A stretch of DNA of 64,000 nucleotides from Gordionus sp. m RMFG-2023 (taxonomy: Eukaryota; Nematomorpha; Gordioida; Chordodea; Parachordodidae), in NCBI RefSeq assembly GCF_954871325.1, contig NC_088777.1, forward strand, positions 33,891,366 to 33,955,365, read 5' to 3'. Shown here piece after piece: positions 36,958 through 48,543 of the stretch. Made by a program: the position numbers and the translations under genes. A model generated the notes under the pieces. The model saw only the letters and a list, made by a program, of their open reading frames with translations, made no database searches and was not told where the DNA came from. Numbering within the stretch: the first letter of the stretch is position 1; every line of letters begins with the position of its first letter.

Positions 36958-37790
36958 CATATTAACTCTATCAAGAAAAGAACTTAGAGATGAAACTGCT
37001 AAAGATCCAATTTTAAGAAGAGTAAAAATATTATTAAATGGTACAAATATACAAAATCAAGCACCAGAATTAGAAGCTTTTAGAACAAGAATAGATGAAA
37101 TAGAAAATGATGACGGTATCCTATTTTGGAATGGTCGCTTAATAATTCCATATTCACTACAACGAGTTTTACAGATATTACATACAGGTCATCCCGGTAT
37201 TACATCGATGAAAACCATTACGAGACATTATATATGGTGGGAAAAATTAGATAAAGATGTCGAAAAATTAGTCAACCGCTGTATTGGGTGTCAAAAACAT
37301 CATAGAGATATACCAGAAGTTACCGTATACCCATGGAATCCGCCAGCACAACCCTGGGAAAGGGTATATTTAGATTTTGCCGGACCACTAGACGGATTTT
37401 ATTGGCTGGTAGGAATTGATGCATATTCAAAATGGATAGAGATCGATAGAATCAAAGATACCACAAGTAAAAATTTAATAAATAGATTAGAAAAATGGCT
37501 TACACGATATGGTGTTCCACGTCAAATTGTCACAGACAATGGTCCACAATTCATTTCAAATGAATTTTACAAATGGTGCAAAAATAAGAATATAAACACA
37601 TAAAAACTACACCATACCATCCGAGAAGTAACGGATTAGTTGAAAGATGCATACAAACTATAAAAAATCGGTATTTTGCTAATAAAGAACAATCAAGTGA
37701 TGGGGAAAAATGCCTTAATGAAGTATTAGTTACATATAGAAATTCCGAACATTCCTCAACGGGCCGAATACCTGCCAAACTATTTATGGG
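36929..37790 (+). pseudogene. Ty3-type integrase, frameshifted near 37600
   Basis: The open frame 36929-37603 shows the HHCC zinc-binding region (HTGHPG, ITRHYIWW, NRCIGCQKH) and two catalytic Asp boxes (YLDFAGP and VTDNGPQF). After a frame change at about 37600 the third catalytic residue follows in SNGLVERCIQT. The core is therefore complete in residues but not in frame. The sequence is of K02A2.6-like type. Confidence 0.92.
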
Positions 37791-38046
37791 GAGAAGACTA
37801 AGTACTTTATTAGACTGGGTGAAACCATCAATTACTGAAAAATTAGAAACCTCTATAGTAAAACACGATCAGACACGCAGATCAACTACGAATAAGGGAA
37901 GAACCAGACGAAACCAAATCAATAATACCAATTGAACCAAGTCAAAAAGGAAAGCAATCGCGTTATCCAATAAGGGAACGAAAGCCAACAAAAAGATTAA
38001 TAGATGAACTTGAACTTGGTAATAAAAAGATTGATAGACGATCTTA
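37791..38046 (+). pseudogene. Ty3-type pol C-terminal tail
   Basis: After a frame change near 37880 the reading ends at TAA 38044-38046 with RYPIRERKPTKRLIDE, the basic tail usual for this group. No chromodomain is seen. Confidence 0.7.
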
Positions 38047-38052
38047 ACTTGG

Positions 38053-38066
38053 TGGGAAAGAAGATA
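38053..38066 (+). promoter_or_regulatory. Polypurine tract of the Ty3-type element
   Basis: GGGAAAGAAG lies directly before the 3' LTR start at 38067, the position required for plus-strand priming. Confidence 0.75.
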
Positions 38067-38249
38067 TGTTATATTTGAATGTTTATATATATTTTAAAAG
38101 GTTACGCTAATTATATATTTCTTACATTTTATATTATCTTATGGAGGTCAATGTAATTGCATATTAGTAGTAGTTAAATGACATAATTATAAAAGACTAT
38201 ATATAGGAAACAATTTTATAATAAAGAATCTATTGTTTTGACTATAAAA
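38067..38249 (+). mobile_element. 3' LTR of Ty3-type retrotransposon
   Basis: 183 bp, a near-identical copy of 33996-34183 (5-bp deletion, one substitution). The right flank TAAGC matches the left TAATC at 4 of 5 positions. Confidence 0.92.
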
Positions 38250-38254
38250 TAAGC

Positions 38255-38405
38255 AATAATAAATGAATAGATATATAGTTGTATTTTCTTTTATCTCATA
38301 ATAAATAATTTCAATCTATTAATATAATTATCTTAAAAAAAGTATTATAATAACATTTTAAATTACAATAATATAAAATCAGCCAGTTAGCATATTATTA
38401 TTTAA
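38255..38405 (+). repeat. Repeat R2 arm B, right part
   Basis: It resumes arm A sequence at AATAATAAATGAATAG immediately after the Ty3 duplication and runs to CAGTTAGCATATTATTATT. Confidence 0.8.
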
Positions 38406-38424
38406 TATTTTTTTATGAAATAAT

Positions 38425-38705
38425 AATACGCCACCTTGCGGATTCAATATTAATGAAATTAAAAATATAATTATAATTATTTTTAATTTAATCATACTAA
38501 AGAATTTAAACTCTGTACTGTGAGCTAAAAGGAAATACAACTATTAATGTCTATTCATTTATTATTGAATATATCTAAGAATATAATTTTTTATAAGTTA
38601 TTTATGGAATAAGAAAATGAACCTCGCTTCAATTAAGAGAGAATATAAAAAAAAATTTACCTAAGCATTTGCAGTTTACCTTAGCATTTTAAGTTTAGCA
38701 AACCG
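38425..38705 (-). repeat. Repeat R2 arm C, inverted
   Basis: It is the reverse complement of arms A and B, from CGCCACCTTGCGGATT to TTTAGCAAACC. With arm B it forms a large palindrome that would be near-continuous without the Ty3 insertion. It also holds an uninterrupted version of the Ty3 site. Confidence 0.8.
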
Positions 38706-39410
38706 ATTTTTACTATGTATATTATGAACATGTATTTTTTTTATAAAAAAAATTCAGATTATTTTATATTGTGAATTATATATTAAAAATTTCTACATAC
38801 CATACATTATATTCTCAATTTTTGTTACTTTGCATTCTACATTTCTGTGAATTTGGGCTAATTGTGATGGCAGGGTTAGATAGAAATGTATATTTTTCCT
38901 AGGATACTGAGTAATTCCTAGATGAAAAGTATTTTATAGTCTACGTATTATATATTTTTCCTCCCTATAAAATATTAAATTTATTTCTATACATATTCCT
39001 TGTAATTTTGTTAAAATCTTTGTTCGAAAAATTTTCGCAATTATTTTTAATACCTAAAAATGGATTTTTCTATCTATTTTAAGAGATATTTATAAAAGAT
39101 GTAATTTTTTTCACATGACCGAAGGAAAATTACATGTTGTTGAAATTGCATTTCACACATTCACATTACAGTATTACATGTAAAATAATTATTTCCTAAT
39201 TCCCATTAATCAGGCCCCGAATAATGTATACTATAACTCATATTTCCAAATGTATTTAAATCAATTAGTTATTATGTTTTGCTTGTATATTATATTGTCA
39301 ATATTACTATTCCATAGATTATAAATATGGATACCGCGATGTAAATGTCATTATGGTTATTTTTTTTAGCGATTATATATTGAAATATATAGAAGATATT
39401 ATACTCTAAA
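38706..39410. other. AT-rich stretch, no feature recognised
   Basis: No open frame, repeat or motif that I can name. Confidence 0.4.
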
Positions 39411-39416
39411 TCATCA

Positions 39417-39563
39417 TAAAAGGAAACGATTCGATAAATTCCCTGAACGTTTTCAAGGCGTACCGAGAGTTGATAGAATTCAAATGGACGATTCGATACA
39501 ATGCCACCAGAGAGAGAGGGACGCTGAGCTTGTGAAGGGTGGGCGTGTTGTAGCCCTTGAAAA
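39417..39563 (+). pseudogene. Coding tail of the L2 LTR retrotransposon running into its LTR
   Basis: A basic/acidic open frame reads RFDKFPERFQGVPRVDRIQM and CHQRERDAELVKGG, and ends at a TAG just inside the LTR. A purine-rich GTGAAGGGTGGG lies immediately before the LTR and is a good polypurine-tract candidate. No RT or integrase of this element is visible in the window. Confidence 0.45.
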
Positions 39564-39871
39564 ATAGAAGAAATAAATTTAATATAATATACTAAATGTC
39601 AGTCATTTTCTGACATGAGGATTAATTTTCCCTAGGGGATAGGAGTTGAAAGGAGTGATCACATGGGGTTTTGGTGAACAACAATGGAGTTTTCTTTGTG
39701 TGCCTTTTGGGGTGGAGAAGACATTGAAGCTGGAATCAATTCATATTTCGGATAGTTTATGATAATTATATTTGATTACTGTTTTATATTATTAAATAGT
39801 TTTTGATAATTAGATATGTTTATGAATAAAGTGGACGTTTACAATTGAAATATTAAATATGGACTTTTACA
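39549..39871 (+). mobile_element. LTR of family L2, second copy
   Basis: Same family as 28525-28830, with an additional segment AGAAGACATTGAAGCTGGAA and numerous point differences. The coding tail and polypurine tract at its left suggest that it is a 3' LTR. Confidence 0.75.
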
Positions 39872-40261
39872 ATAAGCAGGTCACAAGGTATATCAATCGA
39901 CAGTGCCATTTCCCTAGAGGCATTTTCTCACGTTTTTTAAATTATATTTTTTAATATTAAATTTTTTCTTATTTTTGAATATATTCTTTATCCTTTTTAA
40001 GAAATCTTTTAAATAAAAAAAAGTTCTTATTTAATCACCTCCCTGTATATAAATCCTTTTTAAAATTAAAAACTATGTTTCCCAAAATAATCTACGCTCT
40101 GAGATGTGCACTGATATAAAATGAAGCGATTTGTTAGTTTCCCATGAAACTCGAATCAATGTTCACCTTGAAAATATAATTGATTATGATACTTTCATAT
40201 TCATTCTGCCTATTTCAAGAAGGAAAAATCTTTTGGGAGAAGTGTAGGGAAAACAAATCCA

Positions 40262-41340
40262 TCAACTCAACAAGAATCTGAGCGGCATGAAGGAAGAAAA
40301 TATTGTTGTGCTACCACCAAAAGGGGAGCTGAAATGATTTAGTTCCTCTTGGGTGGTAAGTTTGAAGTTGTGTGAATTAGATCTAATTGTCCTGGGAGTG
40401 ATGAATTTTAAATTTTTCGGGTTAATAGAGAGGTCAATAGCAGTCCTGGCCTCCATAATTAATTTCACAACTTTATTTACTTCGTCATTGTATTCACCAA
40501 TTATACCGTTATCAATATACCCGACTTATAAGGTTAAGGAACGCATAAGTTTATGGATTTAACGATGTCGCTGATACCCAGACAAAAATATAAAGATCCA
40601 AGAGGAACATCCCATTGAATACGTTCAATAGATATAATTTTATAAATATCGAATTGAAGGGTAGAAGGTAGATGATAACAAGAATATAAGAATTTAGAAC
40701 CCCGGGAAAAGGGTAGGAAGGATTTCCGAGAAAGCGTATTATAAGCATTTGAGAAGCTCATTTTGATTTAAAACTAGTTTGTAGGTTGATGATTTCTGAG
40801 TGTATTCTAGTAAGATGTTTAACTGCCACAGCCACCAGATATCCCACACTTAGTTGGAAAGGGCTGAGAAGACATGGTTCATGTTTTATTATTGAAGATA
40901 TAATTTTAACAACTAGGCGTCTAAAGGTAGAACCTCTTGCTTGCCATGGGCTGAATATCATCACTGGGAACCTGAAGTGCAATTAACCTAGCACCAAATG
41001 GAAATGCAGAAATGAAGCAAGAAAATTTTATTACAGAAATTCGTTATTTTAGTAAGAATGGGGTTTGTGAGCATATTAAGGTGGAAAATATAACCTAGCA
41101 CCAAAAAGAATTGGAGAAATGAAGCAAGAAAATTTTATTACATAAATTCGTTATTTTAGTAAGAATGGGAGTTTTGAGCATATTAAGGTGGAAAAGATGT
41201 CCTGAAGGAATATAGGACAAATACCATCAAGACCATGGACTGAATCTCAATAAAAAGATAGCCTTCCTCACTTCTTCAGAAGTGAATTGAGAGATACATA
41301 TGAAATGGGGTTGAGGGGATATTGGGATAATGATTGTGGT
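40262..41340 (-). pseudogene. RT-endonuclease retroelement remnant, copy 3 (RT domain)
   Basis: On the minus strand: FTSEEVRKAIFLLRFSPWS (about 41290-41230), then FSPWQARGSTFRRLVVKIIS (about 40945), then SNAYNTLSRK, and DVPLGSLYFCLGI (about 40620-40560). The active-site box is YIDN (40508-40519), then EVNKVVKLIMEARTAIDLSI. This is a non-LTR-type RT: F/SNAxN, Q(G)DPLGxLLF and YxDD motifs in order. The second active-site Asp is Asn, and frames change several times. It overlaps a 107-bp tandem duplication. Confidence 0.85.
40985..41199. repeat. Tandem duplication (about 107 bp) inside RT copy 3
   Basis: Two adjacent units start AACCTAGCACCAAA and end GAGCATATTAAGGTGGAAAA, with few differences. 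The duplication interrupts the RT reading and must postdate the retroelement insertion. Confidence 0.9.
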
Positions 41341-41950
41341 AAGGTGTTTTCGACTAGAGCTTGTACGTATTGTGGGGAGTCCCAGATAGGGAGTCTTGAG
41401 TGGATTCTAATCTGAGAGCACCTTTTATGTTAGGATTGTCAATTTTCTTGGAAATTAAATTGGCCTTCAATTCAATCGGTTAAGTTTTTTTGTTTCTGAA
41501 AAGCGTAGACCTCTTGTTTTTTTGAAGAGAGCGGCATCCTTAATTTTCTGAGTAAGGAATTATGTGAAGATTTGTTGGGCGCCCTAATGATATTATATGT
41601 ATAGACAGGTAATTTAACCATTCATTTGAATTGCTAAAGTTTATAAATAAGGAAGATTTACAATTAGCAAAAGATTTAGAAACTTGCTGCACCTTTGCGG
41701 ATCCTTGAAATGATATTTGGCTTTGATGTAATGTCGGTGAAGCAGGAATTTGAAATTTGAAGAAACAAAAAAAGAGCAAGGCTAGAAGTGTGGTCAGACT
41801 GAAGGTGGTTTATGAACTTGAAAACAACCATCATATCTAATATGTTAATTTGAGACACGAAGGACAGATTTGTGAAGAAGAAATAAAGAGAAAAAATGAG
41901 TAAATTAAAATTGTGAACAATGACGCAAAATAATAAGGAAGATAGCAATA
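41341..41950 (-). pseudogene. Possible 5' portion of RT copy 3
   Basis: The composition is less AT-rich than background and continuous with the RT remnant. Minus-strand open frames (41779-41540, 41948-41676) carry no motif that I can identify. It may be the region upstream of the RT, but this is inference from position. Confidence 0.3.
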
Positions 41951-43713
41951 AGTTTTAGAACAGAGAATATAATGGCCAGAACTGTAATGACTATCACCAA
42001 AAAGGGGCTCAAGTCAGTATAATAAGATTTGTGGAGTGATAAAATAATAAAATGACTCATATATAATAAGGCGAAAAAGGATAATAGAATAAAATAGCTA
42101 AAGCATAATGAAAATCGAATGCCAATAGTTAAATCAGAGGGGAAATTGCAAAATATATCTAATAAGAATCGAATGAATAGAAATGGAATAATCAGAAATA
42201 ATTAATATACGCCAATGGAATATTCAACATCCGAATGAATAACGATAACCAGAAAGTCACTCATACTCGCGGTTTTAAATATATAAAATAAGGTGCTAGT
42301 GGATGAAAAATAATATAATATCGTGATAATTAAAACTGAATGAAAAGCTAATGCGAATTATTATAGCACGATGATAAGCAATCTGAGGGAAAAACCAATG
42401 AGGAATATTTCCAAAAAGAATCGAATGAATAATAATTCTTTAAGGATTAATATATATAAATAAAATATCCAATTGGCAAATGAATAACTCCAAATTTACT
42501 CAGAAAGACCCTCAATATTGGTAAGTTTTACTTTTGAACTATTTCAACGACCTGAAAATTTTAATAATTTTATTATGCACTCATATGAAAAATTGAAAAC
42601 TTATCCCTTCCTTATTCTTTAAAAATAAAGTCAAAAAATATTTTAGAGTGTTATTTAGAGCACTCAAGTGAGGTCATTGAGGAACGTGTAGATGATTGCA
42701 CGCCTCAAATTAGGGCGCTTCCGGAAATACATTTTTTATATCCTTTCTTTTAACATTTTTACTTTTTTGTAATCTTACTCTTTTTTATATTTAAAGTCTT
42801 CTTTGCCATGTACGATTATACATCCTATTTATTTTTTATTTATATATATTTTCTATAATATATATTTCATCATTATATTGTATTTTCTTTGTCTCAGTGT
42901 AATAGTGTTAGTATTGTTCTTTGTTCTCATCATGTTGGCCTTCCAATTGAGAGTGCTTGAGATAGGGAAATCAAAATTGCATCTGAGATTGAAGTACTTG
43001 AAGAATGGGAAGGATTTGTTGAAGTTATGATTGAATTTTAATTAGTTTATCCCTAAATACTTTGATGGGCCATCTGAACATTCTTTAACTGTATCTTCTT
43101 TTTGTCACTAATTCTAGGGTGCGATATTTCAGTTTCCGCATATCGGGTATGATCAAATATAGTAAAAAAAATTTGATAAATCGTTGTGCCTTTCATATAT
43201 ATCGAGGAGAAATATGTTGATATTTATCAGTTTTTTTGTGAATATTATAAGTTTTTTTGTGAATATCTTGATAAAGTCTAAATTATTTCAAATATTTTTA
43301 AAGAACTTGAGCCTTTAATAATATTTTAAATTTTTATAATTTTTTTAAAAGGGTATTGAAGTAGTTTTGATTGATTTATTGTATAGTATAGGTACTTATG
43401 ATTTAACTTAAAAAAACCATAAACACCTTTTTGCGCGATCATCAATTTGTTTTTCATGGTATTGATTCTTAATTCAAATATTAATAAGTTCAAAATTATC
43501 GCATGTATCACAATTCACAAATAAATGTAAGAATGCTTTAAAAAATCAAAAAGTTCTTTATCTGAAGAATTTATTCAGGAAATCGTTTTAATAATTTTTC
43601 AATTATAAATATATCTCAAAAAAATTATAGTTTAATTATAAATGCTTGTATCCTGAGTACTGTCCATCTGTATTCTAAATCGTTTATTGCCTCTTTAATT
43701 CGTTTTCTAAGAG
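41951..43713. other. AT-rich stretch, no gene seen
   Basis: Between about 42080 and 42490 words such as AGAATCGAATGAATA and ATATAATAAGG recur loosely, suggesting an old tandem array. Nothing is coding. Confidence 0.35.
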
Positions 43714-44170
43714 TAGTGTTTGCAACGGTCCGGTCCCGTCCGGTCCACTTTTTCTAAAATGAGACCGAACCGATGGACTGTTTAGTCAAGTGAGACCAGA
43801 CCATGGGACCATCGGTTTAGTCCGGTCGGTCCTGTCTCATCTAAAAAATGTTTTTTTATTAAGCTATAAAAATTTTATTCTGCATTTAATTTATTAAAAA
43901 TGAAAAATGTTATTATTACCAATATTTTAATTATATCATCAAATCATTTTTATTATATAATACACTACAAATTACCTTATTAGATTAAATTACTTGACGA
44001 ATGAATTGAATGAAACGGAAGATATAAAAATTAAATGAGTTATTATAAAGTGTTAGGCATTAAATAATCATGTTTTATCTGTTCATGTACATGTACATTA
44101 ACTAAAATGTAATTCATAGTAAACTTTTATCTTCTTTAATCTTCGGTGGACCAGACCTTTACAAACACTA
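43714..44170. mobile_element. hAT-like non-autonomous element
   Basis: Left end TAGTGTTTGCAACGGTCCGG; right end on the minus strand TAGTGTTTGTAAAGGTCTGG. The left subterminal region is a cluster of GGTCCGGTC / GGACCATCGG words. Flanking octamers match poorly (4 of 8), so the duplication is not confirmed. No coding. Confidence 0.7.
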
Positions 44171-47100
44171 ACGTAGATGTATAAATTTGCCTCATTCTAG
44201 AGGTCATTTTTCATAATAAGGCAATTTAGGCACCCCTTCCTTTGAAGTATAAGTTTTGAGTTTTCTTTCTATTCTTTGAGGAACCCTCTTTAAATGTTTA
44301 TTTAATATTAGATCATAATTATTAATTAGATAAGTAAATATTATAAAGTAATAAGAAATTTGCTCCGTAGGTATAAGTTTCTGATTAATGGAATCTTACA
44401 TATTATTATAATTGGACACTTTAAATGATTCATCCTCTTAATTATAATTAGTGGATCAGGAGTATGCTACACTGATGAGACCTAAAAAGATTTAAACCCG
44501 TCTATAAAATTATTTAATATCTATAAATAGGATGAAAATTGATTTCATATAGGGGAGACGGAGTTACCAAGCAAATTCTAATAACATCTTAATAATTTAA
44601 ACTAAATAACTGAAATTTGGGTAAAATTGAGCTTTACATCTGCTAATAATTTGGGAGTCGAAATTGTTTTCTGTATATTTATTCATTAACTTGACAACAG
44701 CATCGATAAGTGGATGTATAAATGCATCATAATAATTTACATCTTCAAAGTGTCAAAAAATGATTATTAAAATGATCTAAAAAATAAATGTCTTATTACA
44801 AAAATGTTAGCAATATATCTATTTATTAATCGATACTAATCAATGATCAAGTAAGGCAAAACAAAAATAAAATGTTCTTCGTTTAAATTAAATTTAACTT
44901 AAGTAATAATGTAAATTGTAACGCAATAAAATCATACCGAAAACGACATCAAATTCTTGCGGGCCATAATGTCAATAACAGGAGAAGAAAAAAGTGTATT
45001 TGTATAAATTTAACATATTTATAATTTAAAAATAAATTATAAGATGTTAGAAATTTTATCAGAGTATTCTTACCTAAAACTCTCTTATAGAATGCGCTTG
45101 AAAATCAATTAATCCGGTTCAAAAAATAAGGGAATTAATGGATCAAGGTTATAAAGAAATGTCAATAAATAAAATAAAAGGAGTCATTATTATTTTAAAA
45201 GTTTATATGATATCATAGAATGGAATACTATTCGATTATGAAAGAATTTAATTCTTCTGAGGCCAATTGTAAACTTGATAAGAATATTTCTTTAATACAA
45301 AAATAAATAGTTACAGCATGTTTAAGGGTTCATTCTTAGAAAAATATTTTATCACCTTTACTGATGAAGTTATTTTTTTTAATGTAATTTTAGTCAATGA
45401 TTTATCAAATATTTTTCCCATTTAAATTGGCAATAGTTAACGTCTGAATAATATTAATTTTATATATTATCTTTGACGAATTATGAGATATTTTTTGTCT
45501 TATTAGATGGATGGAACCTTTACACCTTGTTTTGGATTTTTATGTATAAACCTATCTACAACTATTAAGCAAACATAAAATAATATTGAGGAAAGTATAA
45601 TCATATTATAGTTGTAAATTTCTAATATTCCTTATCAAATCATTCATTTTTATGTTTTGTATATTATGACACAAATTATAAATAATAATTATGTTTTGTA
45701 TATTATGTCACAAATTATAAATAGTAATTAGGGTTTTACCGTTATTAAATATGAAATAAGATTGGGGTCAATATTTACGTTTAAAAAATTATCGGCCAAA
45801 TATTTTTTTACAGTAATTTTATCAGGGCCGTAGCCACAAGGGTTGCCCTCCCCAATAAATTTCGGCCCCTAGACTTGGCCTCCAAGTTTTTTTTGCCCAC
45901 AGAAATGACCTTCAACAATATTTCCGTCCTCCAAATTTCTTAAAAAAATATTAGTCATGAAGTTTTTTCTCACTAATCATTAAATGAAATAGCAATATCC
46001 CCATTTTTTATTCTTCCAGCTCTCTTATCGTGGGTTAAGTTCCACTACTATAAATAATTGGTACAGATAATTATTAAATTTATTCTTTAGAATTATTTAT
46101 CGCAATGCTTTCATATACCTGCCAAAAGGATCAAATAAATTATAAGAATAATACCAAAAAATACCCAATACACCACCCAAAATTAAAAATGAATATCTAT
46201 TTTGGTGAAAATGGTATTAGATGTTATCTCAACAAATTATAACAAAAGCGAGATACCATGATACCATTTGTAGTCTTAAGGCTGAGTATTTTACGATGAT
46301 TTAATTGCATACATATAATAAATGATAGTGCAAATATCATATCTTGTCGAAATGAAGGAGTACAGACTTTGCTCGAAAAATTAATAAAAGGTGATTGCTT
46401 CAGCCTCTTGTTAAAATTGAAGTCAATATTATTGTAATTTTTTATTTTTTAATTTAGCAATGCATTTTACAATTATTTTAGGCATTTTAACATACTTTTT
46501 AAATATAAAAGCCATGCACAAGAGACTTTTAAAAATGAGTTGGACTGGTTATATCTCATATATCATTAATAATAATTTTAAGCTATTGGTAAAATATTAT
46601 TATTTTTTTTCCAATAGAACTCTTAACTCATATATAAAAAAGGAAAAATTTATTTCGTGATGGTTTAATTTAATATGATTAACACTTTAGATATAAAAGT
46701 CAAAAGGTAGTTTTATATTTGTAAATCGCGACCGAAAAGGGTTTATTAAGATATAATTATTATAAAATGATTGATTATTTTGTTCAACAATTTTTAAGAT
46801 CTGGCGATGATTACAACTTTGTAGCTTGTTTTGATACATTGGCTCTCCTCTCTCCTTAACCTAAATTATTGTATCCTATATAAAAATGCCCCAATATTTT
46901 GCATATTAAGCTTTAACGAATAATTACATCATGAAATAAAAATTGCAGAGGGATTATTAGCGGCTGAAGTAGCGGAGAGAAATATACACTATTTTGAAGA
47001 CGTTATTACTAATATTATATATAAAAAAAGTATCATATTACCTTTAAGCAATTGTATAAATGCAAATATTAATAATTTAAATGCAATTTTTTAAAATTTA

Positions 47101-48540
47101 CAATTTATATAAATATAAATGGTATAAATTCTAAAATATTATAGATATTACTTAGTGATAACGATAAGATTTGTGAAAAAGGCATGTTAATTTATGTGTC
47201 GGTCTTAAACCATATCCACGCTCATTTTATCTGAGCATAATAGTTGAGATGAAGTTATTATACAAGATTTAGAGATTGATGCAACTTAATGAAAGGCAGG
47301 AGAAAATACCTAAAAAGGGCCAACGATTGCTGAGAAAAGTTTTGGAAAGATAATTACTGGATTTGGCGATTTCAAAAAATTGCATAAGAAGGAAAATATT
47401 TTGTATTTTTAGGTCCTAAGCTGCAGCACCCTGATTTATATATTTTATCCAAAATCTTATTTACTGTTCCTGCAACCCAAGTTAATTTATCATATTTTCA
47501 TATAAATATTTTTAATATAGATTAGCGTTGGAAGATGTTATTCACATTTGAAATCCATTCATTCACCGCAAGCGAGGATGAGTGAGCTAACACCTCTTGG
47601 AAGATATCAAGCGAACTAAACCCGGGTTAAAAATTATACCCCTGAACTGAACCCGAACCAAACCCACTTAGTTTTTTTTATCTTATACAGAGCCCGGTTA
47701 CTTTTTATCGGGTTCAAACTCCTGTTATTATAAACTTCTCACGAGGACTCATTCTTTATAAAAAAAAATAACCCAGAACTTGGATTTTAATTAAATGTTT
47801 CTAATTGGTTAAAATATACATTATTCATCATTTGAGTAAGTTTTTAATTAATATATAATAAAATTAAAGAACAAAGAATAAAACATATAGACTCATGGCA
47901 AATCGCGAAGCCTGAACAACTCATTAACTAAATATTTCTGAATTTTATTCAAGATTATTATACCAATTTACAAGTAGATATGTTATAAAAGCAATATTCT
48001 GCTAAAAACACCTACCATTGTTTATAAATTTTTTTTAATATATAAATAATATGATTATTCAAGAAATTCCTAAAAATTGCTGAGATGAATAAAACTTTAG
48101 CTAGCGCAGAATATTAATCGAGGAAATTCTGAGGATAACCAGTCTTTTGGCCTACTTGTCGAAACTCTTGCCCGAAATATTTCGCTTTACAAATTATGTT
48201 TTAATAAACATGTTGATGGGTATAATTTTATTTTATAACGATATATTATGATAATCTTTACTAAGTATATTATATATATAGCATTTAGTATATAGATTAC
48301 AGGAATATAAAAATTATGAGGCTAAAAATATAATATATTTGAAAAGGACCTTTAGAATTTTTTTCCATATAGACACTTTATGTAGGTAACTATTTACAAA
48401 CCTCGCTCGATTCAGAAATTACATTTTTATTTAAAAATTGCTGATAAATAAAATTTTATAAATGCATATATCCCATAGCGGAGCGCCATATTATAAATAT
48501 TTCTTATATTAGTCTCAGAAATAGCTTATATTTACAACTT
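44171..48540. other. Long AT-rich stretch without genes
   Basis: A 40-bp tandem duplication (ATGTTTTGTATATTATG-CACAAATTATAAATA) lies at 45651-45728. A CAGGGCCGTAGCCACAAGG end of the hAT GGCGTAGCCA class with a GC-rich tail is at 45823-45960. A degenerate AACCCGG/AACCCGAACC patch is at 47620-47735. Open frames are short and low-complexity. Confidence 0.4.
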
Positions 48541-48543
48541 TTA

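Noticed and set aside
33996-38249. Explaining all Ty3 frame breaks as assembly errors
   Set aside because: Two differences across a 188-bp LTR pair already predict on the order of twenty changes in the 3.9-kb interior, so real decay suffices. Read-level checking would still be useful.
28525-39871. The two L2 LTRs as the ends of one 11-kb element
   Set aside because: The flanks do not form a target-site duplication, no primer-binding site follows the first LTR, and the interior between them consists of unrelated elements.
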